Assembly: GCA_012845835.1 (NCBI GenBank)
Contig: JABAKD010000026.1
Location: 1,120,046-1,184,045 of the forward strand
Direction of reading: 5' to 3'
DNA: 64,000 bases
Source: Undaria pinnatifida
Taxonomy: Eukaryota; Sar; Phaeophyceae; Laminariales; Alariaceae
The notes beneath the pieces are model-generated. The model was not told where the DNA came from. It did no database searches and saw only the letters and a list, made by a program, of their open reading frames with translations. Each line of letters begins with the position of its first letter. Positions within the stretch are counted from its first letter, which is position 1. Of this stretch, positions 56,795-64,000 are shown in pieces. Position numbers and translations under genes: made by a program.

Positions 56795-57413
56795 TGTAAC
56801 AGAAAAAGGACACCACTCAGTGATCAACTACTACACCTTAGGGCATGTTTTCGTTAGAACCACGAACTCGAGCACCAGACGTGGACGCGACATCTACACA
56901 ACCACAACATCTTCGACGACAGGGTGAAGATAAAACACGGCGTATAATCGTACACAAGACAACAATAATGTAAAAAGGGAGTACTGTGGAAGACAGGGCC
57001 GTAGATACCTATCGTAGATCGCGTACACGCATGCGCGAGAGGACACGTCACCGGTCAGGCAATATACGATCCCGGGTCGCGAACGGCGTCACCCGTCATA
57101 GACGGCGTTGACCCGTCCCCAGAAAGTCAGCCACCGAAAGATGATCCCGCCGCATGACAAAGGGCATAAGCCCACCGTCACTCTAGCTCTGGCTTAGCAT
57201 CTCCTTGCTACATATAAGAAAGAAAGGTTTTCAGTCGCGTTCGCTGTGAGAACGATCGTCAAGGGACCTCAGCACCGCGACGCCCTCTCCGCTTCGACTT
57301 CAGCTCTGCGACGACCTCTCCGATCGGACTACCGACCATCCGCGACGAGTACCAGACCTCCGGGACCACCCTCTCCACTTCGACTCCGGGACCCCGTGAG
57401 AGACCAGGTTTCA
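56795..57413 (+). repeat. Probable 5' LTR of gypsy-2 (boundaries tentative)
   Basis: TGTAACAG at 56795 resembles the TGTTACGG LTR start of the other elements. The candidate end is TTTCA at 57413, shortly before a TGG-beginning PBS candidate (TGGTGACCACCG at 57417). The 3' LTR is outside the window, so neither boundary can be confirmed. A CATATAAG motif near 57211 could be its TATA element. Confidence 0.35.
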
Positions 57414-57490
57414 AAGTGGTGACCACCGTCGGAACAACAAACCTATATATAATCCTATATAAAGTTTGCCGTGGAAAAGAAAAACAAAAC

Positions 57491-58366
57491 ATGCCACGCT
57501 CAGGAGCTCGCTCAAAAAAGAGCCGCGGGAAGGCCCGCAAGGCATCGTCCTCTCCGGAGGAGCCAACTCCCGCACTGGCGGGGAACTCTTTTGCGGCCCT
57601 CGCCCCCACCGACCAGGGCGGACCGGCCGTAGACGACGAGGAGCAGCGGGACGCTGCAGATGGGGCTGGTGCGTTCAGCACGACGCCTGTATCAGCCGGG
57701 GCAGCCGTTGAGGAGGGCTCGAGCCTGGTAGAGGACATCCTTGCCGCGCCAAGCGCCCTTACCAGCCACGACCCCGTCCGCGTCGAGACCGCCGCTTTCC
57801 TCAAGAGGTACATGCTCGACGGCACCACGTCGCCGGCGTGGGTCCTGGACATGGTGCTGCCGGACAGCCAGAAGCGTGTGAGTGGGCCTTCCGACGAGAA
57901 GGTAGATGAGGTGAGAGGAGTACCGCAGCCACAGCAAAACCTCGACGTTGTTTTTGAACGCGTGCAGCACCCAACGACTCTTGCTACGCCTATACAACAG
58001 CAGTCGAGTAGCTCTGACAGCAGCCGTACCTCTCCCCCTGACCACTCTCAACCAGACCCCCCGACAGCACGTAACACCTCTGCTGTAGAAGCACTGCCCA
58101 CAAACCCCCTGGCAGCACGTAACACCTTTGCTGTAGAAGCACTGCCCACGAACCCCCTGACAGCACGCAACACCTCTGTAGTAGAAGCACCTCGCACAGC
58201 ACGTACAACCTCGGCTGTAGCACCCCCGAGCGCAAACCACAACCACAACGAAGACCCAAATTTTCGATCAAAAAATCGGATATGCCCCCTTTGCTCAAGT
58301 TGCACGGGTTACCAACTGAAGATGTGCCCGAAATCGTGGCGCTCTTTCACGCTCACATTCGCTTGA
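57491..58366 (+). CDS. gypsy-2 Gag, N-terminal part
   Basis: Start chosen at ATG 57491 (MPRSGARSKKSRGK), since the upstream open frame has no ATG. A basic N terminus is followed by an acidic/Ala-rich part (EEPTPALAGNSFAALAPTDQ). A 16-residue repeat encoded by a 48-base tandem repeat at 58064, 58112 and 58160 (TARNTSAVEALPTNPL) comes next. The frame then runs out. The real continuation lies one base back (58282-59250). The crossing point falls at TCA-AAA-AAT (58268-58276), which contains the heptamer A-AAA-AAT. Confidence 0.7.
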   Translation: MPRSGARSKKSRGKARKASSSPEEPTPALAGNSFAALAPTDQGGPAVDDEEQRDAADGAGAFSTTPVSAGAAVEEGSSLVEDILAAPSALTSHDPVRVETAAFLKRYMLDGTTSPAWVLDMVLPDSQKRVSGPSDEKVDEVRGVPQPQQNLDVVFERVQHPTTLATPIQQQSSSSDSSRTSPPDHSQPDPPTARNTSAVEALPTNPLAARNTFAVEALPTNPLTARNTSVVEAPRTARTTSAVAPPSANHNHNEDPNFRSKNRICPLCSSCTGYQLKMCPKSWRSFTLTFA

Positions 58367-59250
58367 ACGTCCCTGACGGCTCCTCGAACTCGGTTATCGA
58401 TCGCCACGCCGTGAGATACCTAGCATATTTAGTGACCGACAACGCAGCTAGCACCATGAATCAAATCCAGTGTGGTACGTTAGAGTGGCGCACAGACAAA
58501 GAGCTTGCCCAACTGAACGCGGAAGCGGTGGACGTCAGAGCACCACGCAACTGGAAGGAGTGGGTGGATGCTTTCACAAACCTGTTTAGCCCCGTGAACC
58601 GCATCGTCCTCCTCGCTCGCACCGTCTCTACCCTAAAGCAAGGCAGTAGTGAATCCGTCGACTCTTACGGACTGCGTGTAACTCAAGCATACGCGCGCCT
58701 CCTAGCCGAAGCAACACGAACCGCTCCCGTCAACGTCTCGCCATACCAACATGCATGGCAAACATCGCTCATGGCATCCTTCGAAGCCGGCCTAGTTCCG
58801 CACGTACGTCTAGAACTTATTCGCGAAGACCCCTCCCTCACGTACCAAGCCTCACGGACTCGCGCTAAGAAACATGATACCAACGACTTACGCGCGGCCG
58901 CCACCCCCTCCCCGACCACGTATGTTTCGGCCGTCACTGGCACATCTCCCGGACCCAACCGACAGCTAATGACTTCGATGGCAAAACTTGAGAAAGCTAT
59001 CACATCCAACCTGACGGCGGCGCGAGGCCGAGAACGAAAAGTGACCTTCGAGCCAGCAACTTACGGCTCGCCCGACAAGCGAGGAAGGTCACCGGGTGGT
59101 GATGCGGGTAGGAATAGGAAGATGAAAGTAGCGTCGGGCGACGAATGTGACTACCCGATGTGTCGCCACCGCAACTCGCACTCGCGCCCGGACAGCAGGC
59201 TGGCGAAAATGCACGAGCGTGACGGCATAGAAGTCACAAAAAAAACGTGA
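58282..59250 (+). CDS. gypsy-2 Gag, capsid and nucleocapsid part
   Basis: Reads LPTEDVPEIVALFHAHIRLN, WKEWVDAFTNLFSPVNRIVL and SVDSYGLRVTQAYARLL, in the style of retrotransposon Gag capsid helices. A basic C terminus has a Cys/His cluster (DECDYPMCRHRNSHSRP) that may be a nucleocapsid finger. It ends in TGA (59248-59250), but the same frame stays open to the protease ORF. The stop is therefore either a readthrough-type gag/pol boundary or a mutation. Confidence 0.75.
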   Translation: MPPLLKLHGLPTEDVPEIVALFHAHIRLNVPDGSSNSVIDRHAVRYLAYLVTDNAASTMNQIQCGTLEWRTDKELAQLNAEAVDVRAPRNWKEWVDAFTNLFSPVNRIVLLARTVSTLKQGSSESVDSYGLRVTQAYARLLAEATRTAPVNVSPYQHAWQTSLMASFEAGLVPHVRLELIREDPSLTYQASRTRAKKHDTNDLRAAATPSPTTYVSAVTGTSPGPNRQLMTSMAKLEKAITSNLTAARGRERKVTFEPATYGSPDKRGRSPGGDAGRNRKMKVASGDECDYPMCRHRNSHSRPDSRLAKMHERDGIEVTKKT

Positions 59251-59349
59251 GGGGGCCCGCGCTGGTTACCTCAAACCGGTTCGGGGACTAGGCATACTAG
59301 GATCACCAAACCCGCGGTAGAAACGATAGCGCGATCAGCTAGCTTAGCC

Positions 59350-60393
59350 GTGGCAAGTGCCGGTAGACCTAGTAGTAAGAGGAGGGATAAGTGTGGCCGA
59401 ACAAAGAGCTCCATCCCTCTGGCGAGTACCCATGCGAAACAAATACATGCAGACAACCAGTCGAATACTGTAACAAACTTAGAAAATGAGCAGCAGGTTC
59501 CGAGTGTTTTAACAGTACCGCGTGGAGTTGGACCAGCCGTAAAAACAGCGAGCAGAGTCGAGAAGGGTAGTCAGCGTCAGAATGATACGTTTTCACCTTC
59601 CATGATACCACAAGCATTGTATGTTTCTGCTGCGTCCCGCAAACTAAATGAGAAAATTAAACATCAAGTTTTATTATCATGCAACGCTAACCGGGAAACG
59701 CACTTTGATGCTTTCCACGCGTTTGCCATGAGTGGGTATCCCAGATATCCCACAGCTCTCAACTCTACGTCAAAGCGCGTAGGAGTAAACGCCAGAGTTA
59801 ATGATTATCCGGCGCACAATGTCACGATTGACACCGCGACCGATGTACCATGCATATCTGTTCACTTTGTACAGACACATCCCACAATGAAAGACACTCA
59901 AATTTTTGCAGTGCCCCCGGGTTCGATCAACCTCAGCAGTGCTGATGGGTCGCCTCTCAAAATTTTAGGATATGTTCGCTTTCAACTCACGCTAGGAGAT
60001 ATTACCCTACCAGTCGAAGCGCTCGTATTGCCCTCTTTAGGGCCAGACGTTATGCTACTCGATAACACCATCATGGGCGCCTTCGGAGGTGTCCTCGAGT
60101 GGAGTACAAAGCAATTGTCATTCAAAACCTCTCAAGTGACGATCAAAGCATCTCATCGTAGAGTAGACTTTACAGCGCGCCCCGAGAACACTGCAACAGC
60201 TCAGTGCTCCGTGATCACAGTTAACACTGAGGTAGAGTCGGTGCCAGTCTTGTTGCGACACAAATGCTGCATCCCCCCCCAGAGTGAGATGGCAGTACAT
60301 GTAGTGTCAGCGACAGCACCCACAGAAACCACTGCTGCACTCGTTAAACCACTCATCGTCACTCGACGACATCGAATCGTCTGCCGTACCTGA
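59350..60393 (+). CDS. gypsy-2 protease region
   Basis: The aspartic protease core is around NVTIDTATDVPCISVHF, with FGGVLEWSTKQLSF downstream and a flap/second-half region GYVRFQLTLGDITLPVEALV plus LGPDVMLLDNTIMGAF. The active site reads D-T-A-T where D-T-G-A is usual, so activity is doubtful. The frame is open without ATG back to the gag stop. It ends 14 bases before the next ORF, and the reading shifts +1 near 60370. Confidence 0.7.
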   Translation: MASAGRPSSKRRDKCGRTKSSIPLASTHAKQIHADNQSNTVTNLENEQQVPSVLTVPRGVGPAVKTASRVEKGSQRQNDTFSPSMIPQALYVSAASRKLNEKIKHQVLLSCNANRETHFDAFHAFAMSGYPRYPTALNSTSKRVGVNARVNDYPAHNVTIDTATDVPCISVHFVQTHPTMKDTQIFAVPPGSINLSSADGSPLKILGYVRFQLTLGDITLPVEALVLPSLGPDVMLLDNTIMGAFGGVLEWSTKQLSFKTSQVTIKASHRRVDFTARPENTATAQCSVITVNTEVESVPVLLRHKCCIPPQSEMAVHVVSATAPTETTAALVKPLIVTRRHRIVCRT

Positions 60394-60406
60394 AGCTTTT
60401 CAAAAG

Positions 60407-62635
60407 ATGATAGTTGCTCGTACAGTGAGTCACTGGTCGGTCGCTGATAAAACAGCAGTAGTCCAGATCGCGAACCCGTCCCACCAATACGTATACTTGA
60501 AACGCGATACCTTACTAGGTCACATTGCGCCCGTATCGGTAGCCCTGAACAAAACGACCAGTGCAATTCACACAGACAGCGAGACAACGGAATCCACGCG
60601 GTTTCTATGCACGAAATATTGCAGCGTTTTTTCCTTGTCACCCCAAGAGCTAGGTAAATGCACCCTGGCCGAAGCAACGGTTCCTCTTGAACCAGGAACA
60701 CGACCTGTAAATAGAACCCCGTACCGTGCAAACCCTCGCGTACAGGAGACTATCGACAAGTGCGTGAACCAGATGGAACAAGAAGGTATCATTGAACAGC
60801 GCCCTAGTCCCTGGGGTTCCGCAGTAACTATTGTCGCAAAATCAGACGGCACTCCACGGTTCTGCGTAGATTACAGGTCGAACATAAATAAGAATCTAAT
60901 CAAAAAATCGTGGCCTATGCCTAACTTAGAAAGCCACCTTGACACGGTCGGAGAAACACGTTATATAACTGTGTGTGACGCACAAAATGCTTACCACCAA
61001 ATACCAGTAGCAGAGAGCGAACAAGATAAAACTGCTTTTGTGATGCAGAACGAACAGTGGGTTTTCAAACGCCTACCCTTCGGTATAGCTAACGCACCGT
61101 TTTTGTTCTCGCGAATTATGTCACTAGCTTTTGCACATTTTCGTCCCAAAAGTGGGCTCTTGGTTTATATGGACGACTGTATATGTTGTTCATCTACCTG
61201 GACAGGCCACTTACAGCTACTGGAAAATATGTTCAAAGCCTTGCAAGCAGCCGACCTCACCCTCAAAACATCGAAAGTACAGTTTGGCCCCCGAGAAGTT
61301 AAATACTTGGGACACATACTGACGGCCGACGGTATTCGGATCGGTGAGGATCGCGTAAAAGCTATAGTTGACTTGCCGACGCCTAAAACCATAAAGGAGT
61401 TGCGGTCAGTGCTAGGAATGGTTAACTTTGTACGCAAGTTTACACCTAACTTAGCCGGTATCATAGCACCCCTGGTAGCCCTCACGAAAAAAGAGGCCGA
61501 TAAAGAAGTCGCTAAACGTTGGAGACCAGAACACGATCAGGCGTACGCAACAGTGAAACAATTACTTACTCAGGCGCCCGTACGTCAATTTCCCGATTTT
61601 TCTAAAGACTTTGCGATACACGTTGACGCTTCAGAAGCAGGTGCAGGTGCATTCCTCGCCCATCAGAAAGACGATGACCTCGTTATAATCGCATACTTTA
61701 GTCAACGCTTCAACGACAGCCAGCGCCACTACTCCGCTACGCTCAAAGAATGTTATGCTGTGGTCTTGGCCATCCAGCACTGGCGACCTTATTTATGGGG
61801 ACAACATTTTGTGTGTGTGACAGATCACGCGGCCCTGCGATACCTATACTCAATGCAAGATTCATCGAACATGTTAACACGCTGGGCAATAGCATTACAG
61901 TCTTTTGATTTCACCGTCCAACACAAACCAGGCAAACTGCACGTCGTACCAGACACGCTTTCACGAATGTTTGCGTTCGAGCACCAGCAAGAAGTAGCTG
62001 TGCCGTCCCTCGCGCCCATTTGCTGCAATGTACCAGATGACCCCAAGCTACAAACAGCTCGTGTCCCCCGACCTTATCAGATCTCCACCGTTAAACTGGC
62101 TAACCTAGAACCAGTACGCAGCAATAGAGAGCTCTTTAGTGTGAAATCAGTATTCGTGAGCGCGACAAATGTTTTCATGTCCGTCGATCAAGAAAAACTC
62201 CGCTCAGCACAAAAAGTAGAGTACGGACGGTACATCGATTACATACAGCACGCAGACGCACCATTACCCGAGAAAGAAACGAAAACAACCATGTCTTACT
62301 ATTCAATGCAGGACGGGCTGTTGTTTAAATCGTACCTTCCGGGATATCTTCGAAAACGAAGCACCTTCCGCGATCAACTTGTAGTACCGGAGGCCCTTGT
62401 TGGATTACTTCTGCACGCCTACCACGATCACGTTCTATCCGGAGGACACCTCGCATGTCGCCCGACTTATGAGAAAATCCGCCAGAAATATTGGTGGCCC
62501 ACCATCAGCCGCGACGTACGAGAGTGGTGCGAAAAATTCCAAGCTTTTCAACGACGAAATACAGCACACAACAGACCCAAGCTCCCGACCGGCCAATTTA
62601 CCTGTCGAGCGGCCATTTCAACGAATATCGGTTGA
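60407..62635 (+). CDS. gypsy-2 reverse transcriptase, RNase H and integrase zinc finger
   Basis: A 742-residue frame. RT: GIIEQRPSPWGSAVTIVAKS (about residue 130), motif A VCDAQNAYHQIP, RLPFGIANAPFLFSRIM, and catalytic YMDD at 61166-61177. RNase H: FAIHVDASEAGAGAFLAHQ, ATLKECYAVVLAIQHW, CVTDHAALRYLYSM and KLHVVPDTLSRMF, so all key acids are present. Integrase finger: LLHAYHDHVLSGGH and then WCEKFQAF, where the second Cys of the C-x2-C pair is Phe (62537-62539). The frame ends just after, and the core continues in another frame. MIVARTVSHW upstream shows the true coding extends to the left. Confidence 0.88.
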   Translation: MIVARTVSHWSVADKTAVVQIANPSHQYVYLKRDTLLGHIAPVSVALNKTTSAIHTDSETTESTRFLCTKYCSVFSLSPQELGKCTLAEATVPLEPGTRPVNRTPYRANPRVQETIDKCVNQMEQEGIIEQRPSPWGSAVTIVAKSDGTPRFCVDYRSNINKNLIKKSWPMPNLESHLDTVGETRYITVCDAQNAYHQIPVAESEQDKTAFVMQNEQWVFKRLPFGIANAPFLFSRIMSLAFAHFRPKSGLLVYMDDCICCSSTWTGHLQLLENMFKALQAADLTLKTSKVQFGPREVKYLGHILTADGIRIGEDRVKAIVDLPTPKTIKELRSVLGMVNFVRKFTPNLAGIIAPLVALTKKEADKEVAKRWRPEHDQAYATVKQLLTQAPVRQFPDFSKDFAIHVDASEAGAGAFLAHQKDDDLVIIAYFSQRFNDSQRHYSATLKECYAVVLAIQHWRPYLWGQHFVCVTDHAALRYLYSMQDSSNMLTRWAIALQSFDFTVQHKPGKLHVVPDTLSRMFAFEHQQEVAVPSLAPICCNVPDDPKLQTARVPRPYQISTVKLANLEPVRSNRELFSVKSVFVSATNVFMSVDQEKLRSAQKVEYGRYIDYIQHADAPLPEKETKTTMSYYSMQDGLLFKSYLPGYLRKRSTFRDQLVVPEALVGLLLHAYHDHVLSGGHLACRPTYEKIRQKYWWPTISRDVREWCEKFQAFQRRNTAHNRPKLPTGQFTCRAAISTNIG

Positions 62636-63593
62636 CTTAGTAGAGTACAAATCGGTATCAACTTCAGCCGCAGGGATCGAATGCAAATACGTTCTCTCCA
62701 TGATGGACCACCTGACGAGGTTTGCGGTACTGCTGCCGGTACGTAATAAAACGGCCGAAACAGTAGCCAATGCCATAATCGAGAGAATAATCAGCATTTT
62801 CGGCCCACCAGATACCTTGCATAGTGATCAAGGCCCCGAATTCGAGAATAAGGTGATATACCAGCTGCAACAAATACTCGGATACAAAAAGACCCGCACA
62901 ACGCCCTACCGGCCGCAGGGTAATTCAGTGTCCGAACGGGTACACTCAACGATGCACAGCATGCTAGCAATACACAGAGCAATCGATCAAAGCAACTGGG
63001 CCACTCTCTTACCGTTTGTACAGCTAGCGCACAACACTAGCTTTAGTGCAACGATGCATGAGACACCATTCTTCTTAATGTTCGGACGACAACCCCGACT
63101 CCCAGTCGATATAATCCTTGGTATTCCTCATGTGGGAAGAACAGCAGACACCGAGGAACTCGCACAAAACACACGGGACAATTTGCAAATCGCTTTCGAG
63201 TTCGCACGCCGTAACTTAACCGAGCGTGCAGACAAACAGGCAGGACAAAATAGCAAACTTATACCGTACCCGGTGTTCAAACTTGGACAGGAAGTACTCG
63301 TGTACAGACCTTACCAGGATTCGGATGGGCACAACCCAAAGCTGCTATTACCATGGCGAGGACCATATGTCGTCTGCTCACAATTATCACCAGTGGTGTA
63401 TAGAGTACGAATAACGAATTACACCCGAGCAGTGTCAGTCCACCTAGCCCATCTAAAGCCCTACCATCAACGGGAAACACCACCCGCACCTCAATTTGAG
63501 AAGCTGGCGGAATTGGCTTTAGGGGAGTCCATTCCCTACCCGAGTTGGACCATCCAGACGCGGCTCAACCCAAAATTGAGTCCTACTTCGTAG
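62601..63593 (+). CDS. gypsy-2 integrase core and C terminus
   Basis: Homologous reading begins near 62601 (LPVERPFQRISVDLVEYK), although the open frame starts upstream at 62397. The DDE triad is Asp at 62634, Asp at 62826 (HSDQGPEFEN) and Glu at 62934 (GNSVSERVHST), giving the canonical D-35-E spacing. FFLMFGRQPRLPVDIILGIP closes the core. The GPY/F module appears as LLPWRGPYVVCSQLSPVVYR and HLAHLKPYH. It inserts element cDNA in the nucleus. It ends at 63593 in a frame overlapping the chromodomain ORF. Confidence 0.88.
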   Translation, partial: PVERPFQRISVDLVEYKSVSTSAAGIECKYVLSMMDHLTRFAVLLPVRNKTAETVANAIIERIISIFGPPDTLHSDQGPEFENKVIYQLQQILGYKKTRTTPYRPQGNSVSERVHSTMHSMLAIHRAIDQSNWATLLPFVQLAHNTSFSATMHETPFFLMFGRQPRLPVDIILGIPHVGRTADTEELAQNTRDNLQIAFEFARRNLTERADKQAGQNSKLIPYPVFKLGQEVLVYRPYQDSDGHNPKLLLPWRGPYVVCSQLSPVVYRVRITNYTRAVSVHLAHLKPYHQRETPPAPQFEKLAELALGESIPYPSWTIQTRLNPKLSPTS

Positions 63594-63862
63594 ACAGGGT
63601 TGTAGATCATAAAAGGGGACCTGGCAGACCAAGCCCCCACAACTACAAGTACCGCCTAAGACTCCGAGGTTACGGCCCTGAATCCGACCTCGAGTATCGC
63701 GCGGACGAAATACCCCAATGTCACGAATTGACCGCCGCATACCGAGCCCAAAAACGTTTGCACCTCGCGATAACCCCACCTTGTTCGCCCCCCGTCCCTT
63801 CTCTCGGGAAACGGAAGCGTACCGTAGGCGGGGACGAGCACGCATTGAGACAGCGCAAATAG
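63545..63862 (+). CDS. gypsy-2 chromodomain
   Basis: YFVDRVVDHKRGPG, KYRLRLRGYGPESDLEYRAD and PQCHELTAAYRAQKRL follow the chromodomain pattern: a beta strand with aromatic residue, Y-x-x-x-L/W-x-G-Y/F, then a C-terminal helix. Chromoviruses carry such a domain at the integrase C terminus, where it can bind modified histones and guide integration. It lies one base back from the integrase frame. The Trp usual after the G-Y-G segment (T-W-E-P) is replaced by Leu-Glu-Tyr. The last residues are basic (LGKRKR). Confidence 0.75.
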   Translation: MDHPDAAQPKIESYFVDRVVDHKRGPGRPSPHNYKYRLRLRGYGPESDLEYRADEIPQCHELTAAYRAQKRLHLAITPPCSPPVPSLGKRKRTVGGDEHALRQRK

Positions 63863-64000
63863 ATTCTCAGATGCTCAGCGGCGTAACCGAATAACGAACA
63901 AGTTGGCAAACACAGTTGACTCAGCTGTAGGCACAAGAGTCTACAACGATGATGAGGGTAGCACCAGCAGGCATGGCAGTACACACTCCTGTTGACCATG

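Larger units (their letters stand above)
57414..64000 (+). mobile_element. Ty3/gypsy chromovirus-type retrotransposon 'gypsy-2' (3' end outside)
   Basis: The order is Gag, protease, RT, RNase H, integrase, chromodomain on the plus strand, running past the window end. Coding is divided over six frames with shifts near 58275, 60370, 62600 and 63560 and a TGA at 59248. Mixed +1 and -1 shifts argue for accidental indels over programmed recoding. RT, RNase H and integrase catalytic residues are mostly intact, so this copy is younger than gypsy-1 or its damage is partly from sequencing. Confidence 0.88.

Noticed and set aside
57416-57490. Start of gypsy-2 Gag at 57416
   Set aside because: That codon is GTG. 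The first ATG in frame is 57491, and the upstream part overlaps the PBS candidate.

Overview
The window is eukaryotic and consists almost entirely of transposable elements and satellite-like repeats. I found no intact host gene, no rRNA gene and no convincing functional tRNA gene. Chromodomain-bearing Ty3/gypsy pol, DIRS-like tyrosine-recombinase elements, non-LTR reverse transcriptases and MITEs together suggest a large repeat-rich protist or algal genome (stramenopile-like is my guess). The sequence alone does not fix the taxon. Nearly every recognisable reading frame is damaged.

Layout. 1-612: a G-tract-containing repeat family (here 'GT element'). 606-900: an A-tailed short repeat (here 'AT-SINE'). 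1538-6887: a complete non-autonomous LTR element (LARD-like) with 4-bp target duplications, a PBS and a PPT. Its left LTR carries an inserted GT element (1904-2583). 6888-8300: flanking repeat and simple sequence. 8350-11500: purine-rich DNA including a ~190-bp tandem array. 11450-13330: wreck of a DIRS-like element (RT, then tyrosine recombinase). 13567-13885: second copy of the repeat hosting the LARD, preserving its empty site. 14150-19920 and 23940-24545: AT-SINEs and decayed non-LTR RT copies, one holding a MITE (16383-16651). 20030-23875 and 25165-29600: large blocks of GT elements in both orientations with long C or G homopolymers, plus a tRNA-derived SINE and a second MITE.

30314-40969 is a full Ty3/gypsy element on the minus strand ('gypsy-1'): paired 421-bp LTRs, PPT, PBS, SR-rich Gag, protease, RT, RNase H and integrase. 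It has seven in-frame stops and a third MITE nested in its integrase. 41640-42570: tandem repeats. 43240-44640: a second DIRS-like fragment (RT/RNase H), split by a 299-bp GT element with a 9-bp target duplication. 45280-46250: a palindromic minisatellite. 46250-56790: mostly unrecognised DNA with a fourth MITE (52013-52283) and minisatellites. 56795-63862 and beyond: a second Ty3/gypsy element on the plus strand ('gypsy-2', chromovirus type), with gag, protease, RT, RNase H, integrase and chromodomain split by several frameshifts. Its 3' LTR lies outside the window.

The relationships show the order of events. A repeat received the LARD, whose LTR received a GT element. The DIRS RT was split by another GT element. 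Gypsy-1 and one LINE each received a MITE. The LARD shares LTR termini and the first PBS bases with gypsy-1, so gypsy-1-type enzymes plausibly mobilised it. The two best candidates for something undescribed are the 4-bp-TSD MITE family (four complete copies) and the modular GT element that ends in G-runs.
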